A model generated the notes under the pieces. The model saw nothing but the letters and a program-made list of their open reading frames with translations, was not told where the DNA came from and did not search any database. From Streptomyces sp. ASQP_92 (GTDB taxonomy: Bacteria > Actinomycetota > Actinomycetes > Streptomycetales > Streptomycetaceae), in assembly GCF_025399895.1 (NCBI RefSeq), contig NZ_JAODUA010000001.1:682001-746000 (forward strand): a stretch of DNA of 64,000 bases, read 5' to 3'. A program made the translations under genes and the position numbers. The stretch's first letter is position 1. Each line of letters opens with the position of its first letter. This document shows, in pieces, positions 56,579 to 64,000 of the stretch.

Positions 56579-59308
56579 CTACGCGTCGCCCCCCACGGCC
56601 CCCGGATCCGCCGCCGCCACATCAAGCAACCGGTACCGGTCGACCGCCTGCTTCAGCGCCGACCGGTCGACCTTGCCGTCGCGGGCCAGCTCCGTGAGGA
56701 CGGCCAGCACGATGGACTGCGCGTCGATGTGGAAGAAGCGCCGCGCCGCACCCCGGGTGTCGGCGAAGCCGAACCCGTCCGCGCCGAGCGACTGGTACGT
56801 GCCCGGCACCCAGCGCGCGATCTGGTCGGGAACGGACCGCATCCAGTCGGAAACGGCCACGAACGGACCCTGCGCGTTCTGGAGCTTGCGCGTGACATAG
56901 GGGACGCGCTGCTCCTCCTCGGGGTGCAGGAGGTTGTGCTCCTCCACCTCGACGGCCTCGCGGCGCAGCTCGTTCCAGGACGTCGCCGACCAGACGTCGG
57001 CCCGTACGTTCCACTCCTCGGCGAGGATCCGCTGCGCCTCGACGGCCCACGGCACGGCCACGCCGGACGCCATGATCTGCGCCGGGATGGAGCCCGAAGT
57101 GCCGGGAGCGAAGCGGTGGATGCCCTTGAGGATGCCGTCCACGTCGACGTCCGCCGGCTCGGCCGGGTGCTGGATCGGCTCGTTGTAGACGGTGAGGTAG
57201 TAGAAGACGTCCTCACTGTCCGGGCCGTACATCCGGCGCAGGCCGTCCTGCACGATGTGCGCGATCTCGTAGCCGAACGCCGGGTCGTAGGCGACACAGG
57301 CCGGGTTGGTCGAGGCGAGCAACTGCGAGTGCCCGTCGGCGTGTTGGAGACCCTCACCGGTCAGCGTCGTACGCCCGGCGGTCGCACCGAGCACGAATCC
57401 GCGCGCCAACTGGTCGGCCATCTGCCAGAACTGGTCGCCGGTGCGCTGGAAACCGAACATGGAGTAGAAGACGTACACCGGGATCAGCGGCTCGCCGTGG
57501 GTGGCGTACGCCGAACCCGCGGCGATCAGCGAGGCGGTGCAGCCGGCCTCGGAGATGCCGTCGTGCAGCATCTGCCCGGTCGGCGACTCCTTGTAGGCGA
57601 GCAGCAGTTCGCGGTCGACCGCCTCGTACTGCTGGCCCAGCGGGTTGTAGATCTTGGCGCTCGGGAAGAACGCGTCCATGCCGAAGGTGCGGTACTCGTC
57701 GGGCGCGATCAGCACGAACCGCTTGCCGATCTCCTTGTCCCGCATCAGGTCCTTCAGGATGCGCACGAACGCCATCGTCGTGGCGATCGACTGCTGCCCG
57801 GAGCCCTTCTTGGCGACCGCGTACGTCTTGTCCTCGGGCAGTGCCAGCGGCTTCGACCGCACCACACGGGTCGGCACATAACCGCCGAGCCCGAGCCGGC
57901 GGTCGTGCATGTACTGGATCTCCTCGGACTTGCGGCCCGGGTGGTAGTACGGCGGCGCGCCGGACTCCAGCTCCTTGTCCGTGATCGGGATGTGCAGCCG
58001 GTCGCGGAAGCCCTTGAGGTCGTCGACCGTCAGCTTCTTCATCTGGTGGGTCGCGTTGCGGCCCTCGAAGTTCGGCCCGAGCGTCCAGCCCTTGACGGTG
58101 TGCGCCAGGATCACGGTCGGCTGGCCCTTGTGCGCCTTGGCCGCCGAGAACGCCGCGAAGATCTTCTTGTGGTCGTGGCCGCCGCGCCCCAGGTGCAGGA
58201 TCTGCTGGTCGGTCATGTTCTCGACCATGGCGCGCAGCCGCTGGTCGTCGCCGAAGAAGTGGTCGCGGATGTACGCGCCGGTCTCGGTGGCGTACGTCTG
58301 GAACTGGCCGTCCGGGGTGGTGTTCATCTTGTTGACCAGGATGCCGTCCCGGTCCTGGGCGAGCAGCGGGTCCCAACTGCGGTCCCAGATCAGCTTGATG
58401 ACGTTCCATCCGGCGCCGCGGAACTGCGACTCCAGCTCCTGGATGATCTTGCCGTTGCCGCGCACCGGGCCGTCGAGGCGCTGGAGGTTGCAGTTGACGA
58501 CGAAGGTCAGGTTGTCCAGGTTCTCGCGCGCGGCGATGGACAGCTGGCCGAGCGACTCGGGCTCGTCCATCTCGCCGTCGCCGAGGAAGGCCCACACGTG
58601 CGAGTTGGAGGTGTCGGCGATGCCGCGCGCCTCCATGTAGCGGTTCATCCGCGCCTGGTAGATCGCGCCGAGCGGGCCGAGGCCCATCGAGACGGTCGGG
58701 AACTCCCAGAAGTCGGGCATGAGCCGCGGGTGCGGGTAGGAGGAAAGCCCGTACGGGGCCTTCGACTTCTCCTGGCGGAAGGCGTCCAGCTGCTGCTCGC
58801 TGAGGCGGTCGAGCAGGAAGGCGCGGGCGTAGATGCCGGGCGAGGCGTGGCCCTGGAAGAAGATCTGGTCGCCGCCGTCCTCCTCCTTGCCGCGGAAGAA
58901 GTGGTTGAAGCCCACGTCGTAGAGCGAGGCGGAGGAGGCGAAGGTGGCGATGTGGCCGCCGACGCCGATGCCGGGGCGCTGCGCCCGGGAGACCATCACG
59001 GCCGCGTTCCAGCGGGTCGCGTTGAGGACCTTGCGCTCGATCTCCTCGTTGCCGGGGAAGAACGGCTCGTCCTTGGTGGCGATCGTGTTGACATAGTCCG
59101 TGCTGCGCATCTCGGGCACGGCCACGCGCTTCTCGCGGGCCCGCTCGATCAGCCGGAGCATCAGATAGCGGGCCCGTTCGCGGCCCCGCTCGTCGACGGC
59201 GGCGTCCAGGGAGTCGAGCCACTCCTGGGTCTCTTCGGGATCGAAGTCCGGGACCTGGCTCGGCAGGCCGCCAATGATGATCGGGTTGCGATCGGATCCG
59301 GAAGCCAC
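56579..59308 (-). CDS. aceE: Pyruvate dehydrogenase E1 (AceE, homodimeric type)
   Basis: 909 residues; decarboxylates pyruvate with thiamine diphosphate and passes acetyl to the lipoyl E2. GTG 59308 has GAAGGAA about 9 bases upstream. The ThDP motif begins [11 protein letters not shown] and ends FVVNCNLQ (about 253-285). Other conserved blocks are [16 protein letters not shown] (about 152), [28 protein letters not shown] (about 650) and [10 protein letters not shown]. The E2 and E3 genes are not here, which is usual in actinobacteria. It is monocistronic, with a long 438-bp upstream region. Confidence 0.96.
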   Translation of the reverse strand: MASGSDRNPIIIGGLPSQVPDFDPEETQEWLDSLDAAVDERGRERARYLMLRLIERAREKRVAVPEMRSTDYVNTIATKDEPFFPGNEEIERKVLNATRWNAAVMVSRAQRPGIGVGGHIATFASSASLYDVGFNHFFRGKEEDGGDQIFFQGHASPGIYARAFLLDRLSEQQLDAFRQEKSKAPYGLSSYPHPRLMPDFWEFPTVSMGLGPLGAIYQARMNRYMEARGIADTSNSHVWAFLGDGEMDEPESLGQLSIAARENLDNLTFVVNCNLQRLDGPVRGNGKIIQELESQFRGAGWNVIKLIWDRSWDPLLAQDRDGILVNKMNTTPDGQFQTYATETGAYIRDHFFGDDQRLRAMVENMTDQQILHLGRGGHDHKKIFAAFSAAKAHKGQPTVILAHTVKGWTLGPNFEGRNATHQMKKLTVDDLKGFRDRLHIPITDKELESGAPPYYHPGRKSEEIQYMHDRRLGLGGYVPTRVVRSKPLALPEDKTYAVAKKGSGQQSIATTMAFVRILKDLMRDKEIGKRFVLIAPDEYRTFGMDAFFPSAKIYNPLGQQYEAVDRELLLAYKESPTGQMLHDGISEAGCTASLIAAGSAYATHGEPLIPVYVFYSMFGFQRTGDQFWQMADQLARGFVLGATAGRTTLTGEGLQHADGHSQLLASTNPACVAYDPAFGYEIAHIVQDGLRRMYGPDSEDVFYYLTVYNEPIQHPAEPADVDVDGILKGIHRFAPGTSGSIPAQIMASGVAVPWAVEAQRILAEEWNVRADVWSATSWNELRREAVEVEEHNLLHPEEEQRVPYVTRKLQNAQGPFVAVSDWMRSVPDQIARWVPGTYQSLGADGFGFADTRGAARRFFHIDAQSIVLAVLTELARDGKVDRSALKQAVDRYRLLDVAAADPGAVGGDA

Positions 59309-59747
59309 GCTGTTCCTTCACTGTCGGGGGATGCGGAGAACGCCAATTCTGCGCCGCATCCCATCGTGTACCGCTCGGGCGCAAACGTCATCTCTACCGA
59401 GAGGTAACTCAGGGGGTAACCGTCACCGGAGCAGGAAGTAGGCTCAGGGCCTGGACGGGTCGGGCCAAATCGCAACCTTACGCTCAACCCGGCCATCCGT
59501 TCCCGAAGGGTGTTCGGCCCCGATTGGAGTACCCGAAGGAACACAACGGTGCAAACAGTCACCAATGGTGTGGGATGAATCACCGGCGGGGATGCGGATG
59601 TCCCTGAACACGGCCACACTGGCCCCCAAAGGGCGGGTTAGGAGACCGGGTACTTGCGAGATTCGTCCCGCCCGTGTGGACTACGCCCAATGCCACGCGT
59701 ATGCGCGCGGCTGCAGAACTTACCGAATCAAGATCAGGAGGCAAGCC
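59309..59747. promoter_or_regulatory. Divergent aceE/DUF3052 upstream region
   Basis: 438 bp without a gene. TACC-GAGA-GGTA dyad at 59395-59406, about 90 bp before the aceE start. RBS CAGGAGG at 59735-59741 belongs to the DUF3052 gene. The length suggests long leaders or several promoters; I could not identify a -35/-10 pair with confidence. Confidence 0.4.
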
Positions 59748-60170
59748 GTGAGCGCGACCGCGGACCACGCGGAGGAGCGGACCAACCCGGCCATGAGGCT
59801 GGGGTTCGAGCCCGGACAGGTGGTCCAGGAGATCGGTTACGACGACGACGTCGACCTGGATCTCCGCGAGGGCATCGAGTCCCTGATTGGCCAGGATCTC
59901 GTCGATGAGGACTATGACGACGTCGCCGACGTCGTGCTGTTGTGGTTCCGCGACGAGGACGGCGACCTTACGGACGCCCTGGTGGACGCCATCGGTCTCC
60001 TTGAGGACGGCGGCACGATCTGGCTGCTGACCCCGAAGACCGGCCGGGACGGATACGTCGAGCCCAGCGACATCAACGACGCCGCGCAGACGGCCGGCCT
60101 GTCGCCGGCCAAGAGCGTCAGCGTCGGCAAGGACTGGTCGGGCACCCGCCTGAAGTCCGGCAAGCGCTGA
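59748..60170 (+). CDS. DUF3052 family protein
   Basis: 140 residues from GTG 59748 with CAGGAGG 7 bases upstream. Core MRLGFEPGQVVQEIGYDDDVDLDLREGIES and DVVLLWFRDEDGDLTDALVDA define DUF3052, an actinobacterial family. The protein is acidic and soluble with no signal peptide. Its conserved position beside aceE suggests a link with central metabolism, but the function is unknown. It ends in a strong terminator. Confidence 0.87.
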   Translation: MSATADHAEERTNPAMRLGFEPGQVVQEIGYDDDVDLDLREGIESLIGQDLVDEDYDDVADVVLLWFRDEDGDLTDALVDAIGLLEDGGTIWLLTPKTGRDGYVEPSDINDAAQTAGLSPAKSVSVGKDWSGTRLKSGKR

Positions 60171-60187
60171 TCCGCCCCTCACGCCCC

Positions 60188-60225
60188 ACAGGACCCCCTC
60201 AGGCACCAGCCTGAGGGGGTCCTGT
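60188..60225 (+). terminator. Terminator of the DUF3052 gene
   Basis: Perfect 17-bp stem (60188-60204 with 60209-60225), 4-nt loop ACCA. Confidence 0.9.
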
Positions 60226-60286
60226 GCATGAGGGGGTGCGTAGGGTGGGTGTCACCGATACGGCCCAGTGAAGGGAAGGCGTTTCC

Positions 60287-60745
60287 ATGGCTATCGAGGT
60301 CGGCACCCTGGCCCCGGAGTTCGAGCTCAAGGACAACCACGGCCGGACCGTGAAGCTGAGCGACTTCCGCGGCGAGAAGAACGTGGTGCTGCTCTTCTAT
60401 CCGTTCGCCTTCACCGGGGTGTGCACGGGCGAGCTGTGCGAACTGCGCGACAACCTGCCGAAGTTCGTCAACGACGACACCCAGCTCCTCGCCGTCTCCA
60501 ACGACTCCATCCACACCCTGCGCGTCTTCGCCGAGCAGGAGGGCCTGGAGTACCCGCTGGTCTCCGACTTCTGGCCGCACGGCGAGGTCAGCCGTGCCTA
60601 CGGTGTCTTCGACGAGGACAAGGGGTGCGCGGTGCGCGGCACCTTCATCATCGACAAGGAGGGCGTGGTCCGCTGGACCGTCGTGAACGCCCTCCCGGAC
60701 GCGCGCGACCTGAACGAGTACCTCAAGGCGCTCGACACCATCTGA
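60287..60745 (+). CDS. Peroxiredoxin, AhpE/Bcp type
   Basis: 152 residues. The peroxidatic Cys is in [18 protein letters not shown] (Cys about 45, with a second Cys at about 50). The Arg and Pro of the active site are in place. [15 protein letters not shown] (about 118-132) matches the AhpE group, including the possible resolving or additional Cys. Reduces hydrogen and organic peroxides with thiol reductants. ATG 60287 with GAAGG about 9 bases upstream. Confidence 0.92.
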   Translation: MAIEVGTLAPEFELKDNHGRTVKLSDFRGEKNVVLLFYPFAFTGVCTGELCELRDNLPKFVNDDTQLLAVSNDSIHTLRVFAEQEGLEYPLVSDFWPHGEVSRAYGVFDEDKGCAVRGTFIIDKEGVVRWTVVNALPDARDLNEYLKALDTI

Positions 60746-60908
60746 CCGGGACGCGCCGCCGGCCCGGAGCCCGGCCGGCACCGGCGGCCGTTCGGCCGAA
60801 TCGTCTGTTTGTCCCGGGAACCGGTCACTAGGATCCATTCGTTGATCCGATGCCAACGCACGACGGGGACGCTGACCAAGCCGGCCCCTCACACCATTGG
60901 GAGGACTC

Positions 60909-61484
60909 GTGGGAGTCAGCCTCAGCAAGGGCGGCAACGTCTCGCTGACCAAGGCCGCCCCCAACCTGACCGCGGTCATCGTCGGTCTGGGATGGGACGC
61001 ACGCACCACCACCGGGGGTGACTTCGACCTGGACGCCAGCGCCCTGCTGACCAACGACCAGGGCAAGGTCACCAACGACGCGAACTTCGTGTTCTTCAAC
61101 AACCTCAAGAGCCCCGACGGCTCCGTCGAGCACCAGGGTGACAACCTCACCGGTGAGGGCGAGGGCGACGACGAGGTCATCAAGGTGAACCTGGCCGGTG
61201 TCCCGGCCGACGTCGCCAAGGTCGTCTTCCCGGTCTCGATCTACGAGGCCGAGTCCCGCCAGCAGTCCTTCGGCCAGGTGCGCAACGCCTACATCCGCGT
61301 GGTGAACCAGGCGGACAACAGCGAGCTCGCCCGGTACGACCTGAGCGAGGACGCCTCGACGGAGACCGCCATGGTCTTCGGCGAGCTGTACCGCAACGGC
61401 GCGGAGTGGAAGTTCCGCGCCATCGGCCAGGGCTACGCCTCGGGCCTGCGCGGCATCGCGCAGGACTTCGGCGTCAACGTCTGA
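60909..61484 (+). CDS. terD: TerD-family tellurium/stress protein, copy 1
   Basis: 191 residues from GTG 60909 with GGGAGGAC about 5 bases upstream. Calcium-binding TerD fold: [12 protein letters not shown] at the N-terminus, [34 protein letters not shown] (acidic Ca ligands, about 79-91), and [21 protein letters not shown]. TerD proteins are linked to tellurite, phage and stress responses and, in Streptomyces, to calcium-dependent differentiation. Very similar to copy 2, but separated from it by a terminator. Confidence 0.95.
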   Translation: MGVSLSKGGNVSLTKAAPNLTAVIVGLGWDARTTTGGDFDLDASALLTNDQGKVTNDANFVFFNNLKSPDGSVEHQGDNLTGEGEGDDEVIKVNLAGVPADVAKVVFPVSIYEAESRQQSFGQVRNAYIRVVNQADNSELARYDLSEDASTETAMVFGELYRNGAEWKFRAIGQGYASGLRGIAQDFGVNV

Positions 61485-61500
61485 GCCGACCCGCTCTTCC

Positions 61501-61535
61501 GTCCGGCGCCGCACCTCCTCGGTGCGGCGCCGGAC
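61501..61535 (+). terminator. Terminator between the two terD copies
   Basis: Perfect 15-bp stem GTCCGGCGCCGCACC (61501-61515) with 61521-61535, loop TCCTC. Confidence 0.88.
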
Positions 61536-61575
61536 GCGCTCGCCACCTGTTCCACATCTCGGGGAGGACACGATC

Positions 61576-62151
61576 ATGGGCGTCACGCTCGCCAAGGGGG
61601 GCAATGTCTCCCTCTCCAAGGCCGCACCGAACCTGACCCAGGTGCTCGTCGGTCTCGGCTGGGACGCGCGCTCCACCACCGGAGCCGACTTCGACCTCGA
61701 CGCCAGCGCCCTGCTGTGCGCCAACGGGCGGGTGCTCGGCGACGAGTACTTCGTCTTCTACAACAACCTCAAGAGCCCCGAGGGTTCGGTCGAGCACACC
61801 GGCGACAACCTGACCGGTGAGGGCGAGGGCGACGACGAGTCGCTCATCGTCGACCTCACCAAGGTGCCGGCCGGCTGCGACAAGATCGTCTTCCCGGTCT
61901 CGATCCATGACGCGGACAACCGCGGCCAGACCTTCGGACAGGTCGCCAACGCCTTCATCCGCGTCGTCAACCAGGCCGACGGCCAGGAGCTGGCCCGCTA
62001 CGACCTGAGCGAGGACGCCTCGACGGAGACCGCGATGATCTTCGGCGAGCTGTACCGCTACAACGGCGAGTGGAAGTTCCGTGCAGTTGGTCAGGGGTAT
62101 GCGTCGGGTTTGCGGGGCATCGCTCTAGACTTCGGGGTCAACGTCTCCTAA
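61576..62151 (+). CDS. terD: TerD-family tellurium/stress protein, copy 2
   Basis: 191 residues from ATG 61576 with GGGGAGGAC about 7 bases upstream. Same length as copy 1 and the same motif order: [53 protein letters not shown] and [16 protein letters not shown]. Differences cluster in the middle strand ([18 protein letters not shown]). Probably a tandem duplication product now with its own RBS and promoter. Confidence 0.95.
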   Translation: MGVTLAKGGNVSLSKAAPNLTQVLVGLGWDARSTTGADFDLDASALLCANGRVLGDEYFVFYNNLKSPEGSVEHTGDNLTGEGEGDDESLIVDLTKVPAGCDKIVFPVSIHDADNRGQTFGQVANAFIRVVNQADGQELARYDLSEDASTETAMIFGELYRYNGEWKFRAVGQGYASGLRGIALDFGVNVS

Positions 62152-62297
62152 AGAGATCGCCCGGTTGCGTTCAAGTCGAGTGCCTTCGGGAGCGGTCTTT
62201 GCCGGGGGTCCGGGGTGGTCCCCGGGAGACAGCAGTGTGAAGCCGTGCGCGGTGCGGGGGGACACCCGCTCTACGTAGGGTCGGCCCGCTCTACACG

Positions 62298-63452
62298 ATG
62301 GGGAAGTCAGTGCTTCTGAAAACCTTCGGCTGGTCATTCGTGATCACCGCGATCGGCCTGGCCCTGGCCGTGCTCTACGACGGATGGACGGCCTTCGGGG
62401 TCGTGGCCATCCTGGCCGTGCTCGAGATCTCGCTGTCCTTCGACAACGCGGTGGTCAACGCCGGAATCCTGAAGAAGATGAACGCCTTCTGGCAGAAGAT
62501 CTTCCTCACGGTCGGCGTGCTCATCGCCGTCTTCGGCATGCGCCTGCTCTTCCCCGTGGTCATCGTCGCGATCAGCGCCAAGATCGGCCCGGTCGACGCG
62601 GTCGACCTCGCGCTCAACGACGCGGACCGCTACCAGCAGCTCGTGACCGACGCGCATCCGTCGATCGCGGCCTTCGGTGGCATGTTCCTGTTGATGATCT
62701 TCCTCGACTTCATTTTCGAGGACCGGGACATCAAGTGGCTGGCCTGGCTGGAGCGCCCGCTGGCCAAGCTCGGCAAGGTCGACATGCTGTCGGTCTGCAT
62801 CGCCCTGGTCGTGCTGCTCGTCGCCGCCATGACGTTCGCGACCCACGCCCACCAGCACGGCGGCGCACATGTCGACAAGGCGCAGACGGTCCTGATCTCC
62901 GGCATCGCCGGCCTCATCACCTACCTCGTCGTCGGCGGCCTCTCCGGATACTTCGAGAACCGCCTCGAAGAGGACGAGGAGCGCGAGCACGAGCAGGAGG
63001 AGGAGGCCAAGCGCACCGGCAGCGCGGTGTCCGCCGTCGCCATGGCCGGCAAGGCCGCGTTCTTCATGTTCCTCTACCTGGAGGTCCTGGACGCGTCGTT
63101 CTCCTTCGACGGCGTGATCGGCGCCTTCGCGATCACCAACGACATCGTCCTGATGGCGCTGGGCCTCGGCATCGGCGCGATGTACGTACGGTCGCTCACC
63201 GTCTACCTGGTCCGCCAGGGCACCCTGGACGACTACGTCTACCTGGAGCACGGAGCGCACTACGCGATCGGTGCGCTGGCCGTGATTCTGCTCGTCACCA
63301 TCCAGTACGAGATCAACGAGGTCATCACCGGTCTGGTCGGCGTCGTTCTCATCGCCTGGTCCTTCTTCTCCTCCGTGCGCCGTAACCGGCGGATCGCGGC
63401 GGCCGGCGGCGAGGATGCCGGCGACCGGGCGGAAGTCGGCTCCGGGGTGTGA
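62298..63452 (+). CDS. DUF475/TerC-like integral membrane protein
   Basis: 384 residues with about eight membrane helices. Two conserved acidic motifs sit in helices: EISLSFDNAVVNAG (about 47-60) and EVLDASFSFDGVIGAFAI (about 264-281); the paired SFDNA/SFDG motifs resemble TerC-family manganese/metal exporters. A cytoplasmic loop of about 25 residues is almost entirely Glu/Arg (EEDEEREHEQEEEAKRTG). The product could export a metal cofactor or stress-related cation. It follows two TerD genes in the same orientation, 146 bp downstream. Confidence 0.88.
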   Translation: MGKSVLLKTFGWSFVITAIGLALAVLYDGWTAFGVVAILAVLEISLSFDNAVVNAGILKKMNAFWQKIFLTVGVLIAVFGMRLLFPVVIVAISAKIGPVDAVDLALNDADRYQQLVTDAHPSIAAFGGMFLLMIFLDFIFEDRDIKWLAWLERPLAKLGKVDMLSVCIALVVLLVAAMTFATHAHQHGGAHVDKAQTVLISGIAGLITYLVVGGLSGYFENRLEEDEEREHEQEEEAKRTGSAVSAVAMAGKAAFFMFLYLEVLDASFSFDGVIGAFAITNDIVLMALGLGIGAMYVRSLTVYLVRQGTLDDYVYLEHGAHYAIGALAVILLVTIQYEINEVITGLVGVVLIAWSFFSSVRRNRRIAAAGGEDAGDRAEVGSGV

Positions 63453-63515
63453 CCCCGGTGCTTCCGGAGCGCACGCCCTGGCGCGTGTGATCCGCCGTCG
63501 ATTGAGGAACGCTTC

Positions 63516-63560
63516 CTGCGGGGCGGTCACGAGGCATCGGCCTCGCCGGCCGCCCCGCAG
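63516..63560 (+). terminator. Nested terminator after the DUF475 gene
   Basis: Outer arms CTGCGGGGCGG (63516-63526) and 63550-63560, inner hairpin GAGGC-ATCG-GCCTC (63531-63544). Confidence 0.75.
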
Positions 63561-63606
63561 AGCTTTGTGTGCGGGGACGGTTCAACGAACCTATGGGGTG
63601 GGGGCA

Positions 63607-64000
63607 ATGGCGTTCTGGGACGGCCTGTGGCGGGGCAGGACCTCACAGTTCGACTCGGGCAGTGCGTCGACCAACACGATCGAGCTGACCCGACGGCACA
63701 ACACGGTCTCGCTGGGCAAGCAGGGCGCCAACACCGGCAGCCTGCGGGTCAACCTGTCCTGGCGGATGCGGACCTCGGACTTCGGGGGCAAGCCCGACCA
63801 GAGCGGGCGGCTGCTGCGCCACCCGCTGAAGTTCTTCAAGCCCGAGATGGTCCAGGGCCACACCCACTCCATGGTCAACGTCGACCTGGACCTCGGCTGT
63901 CTGTACGAGCTCCAGGACGGCACCAAGGGCGTGGTCCAGCCGCTCGGCAACTTCTTCGGCGCGACCAACAAGCCGCCCTATGTGGAGTGCAGCGGAGACG
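63607..64000 (+). CDS. TerA-like tellurium resistance protein, 5' part
   Basis: Open from ATG 63607 to the right edge, at least 131 residues. The start MAFWDGLWRGRTSQF is followed by NTIELTRRHNTVSLGKQG, then LRVNLSWRMRTSDFGGKPD and VDLDLGCLYELQDGTKGVVQPLG, features of the TerA/TerD superfamily with an altered Ca loop. The stop lies outside the window, so domain completeness cannot be judged. Fifth member of the ter group counting the peroxiredoxin; its downstream partners are not visible. Confidence 0.8.
   Translation, partial: MAFWDGLWRGRTSQFDSGSASTNTIELTRRHNTVSLGKQGANTGSLRVNLSWRMRTSDFGGKPDQSGRLLRHPLKFFKPEMVQGHTHSMVNVDLDLGCLYELQDGTKGVVQPLGNFFGATNKPPYVECSGD

Overview
The window is a piece of very GC-rich actinobacterial chromosome, almost certainly Streptomyces. 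GTG and TTG starts are frequent, third codon positions are strongly G/C, and the gene content is typical of the genus: dnaG beside a primary-type sigma factor, an MreB/Mbl paralogue, a FasR-fabD-fabH-acpP-fabF block, a homodimeric-type aceE, and a TerD/TerC group. From memory, the same genes lie in the SCO2365-SCO2468 part of the S. coelicolor chromosome. That synteny is recalled, not computed here. Most of the window is conserved core chromosome, and I see no prophage, insertion sequence, CRISPR array or biosynthetic cluster.

Layout. 1-5.6 kb: end of a dGTPase gene, a ferredoxin-reductase-type flavoprotein, dnaG and an hrdA-like sigma factor. 5.6-11.2 kb (minus strand): a heterodimeric ABC exporter, a xylulokinase and a YtxH-like protein. 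11.4-11.8 kb: three tRNA genes (Asn, Asn and a CAT-anticodon tRNA). 12-16.7 kb: a 59-residue small protein, an MFS exporter, a carboxyltransferase and matB (malonyl-CoA synthetase), the last two overlapping. 16.9-21.7 kb: a LysE-family exporter carrying a tandem-repeat linker, a GAF-domain kinase with a degenerate ATPase domain, mbl and an unknown protein. 21.8-31.3 kb: a zinc-ribbon membrane protein, a MarR/oxidoreductase divergent pair, ohr, an iminopeptidase, a serine hydrolase, an EI24 membrane protein, a LysR/dehydrogenase divergent pair, and a secreted pyroglutamyl-peptidase-like protein with Ser in place of the catalytic Cys. 31.3-36.1 kb: a TetR/GH3 beta-glucosidase pair and an SGNH lipoprotein, separated by a cluster of dispersed repeats.

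36.4-41.8 kb: DUF3145, then (minus strand) fasR-fabD-fabH-acpP-fabF, which supplies malonyl-ACP, starts the chains and elongates them in type II fatty-acid synthesis. 41.9-47.6 kb: pirin, a serine hydrolase, a MerR-aldo/keto reductase operon with a textbook 19-bp-spacer MerR promoter, and a DUF1023 hydrolase coupled to an acyltransferase. 48.2-56.1 kb: a two-component system, a DUF4429/SHOCT protein, a second DUF1023 hydrolase, a TetR/MFS pair, an I36 inhibitor-like protein and a DUF4190 protein. 56.6-64 kb: aceE, DUF3052, a peroxiredoxin, two TerD proteins, a DUF475/TerC-like membrane protein and the start of a TerA-like gene cut by the right edge.

The most unusual feature of the window is its many small tandem repeats, with units of 12, 15, 18, 19, 26, 33, 42 and 48 bp. 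Several are in frame inside genes and several duplicate the arm of a terminator. There are also three clusters of a dispersed intergenic element containing GCGCAGTTCC. I found no clearly undescribed multi-gene system. The best leads are the pseudokinase beside mbl, the Cys-to-Ser peptidase, the hairpin-led 59-residue gene, and the repeat arrays themselves.
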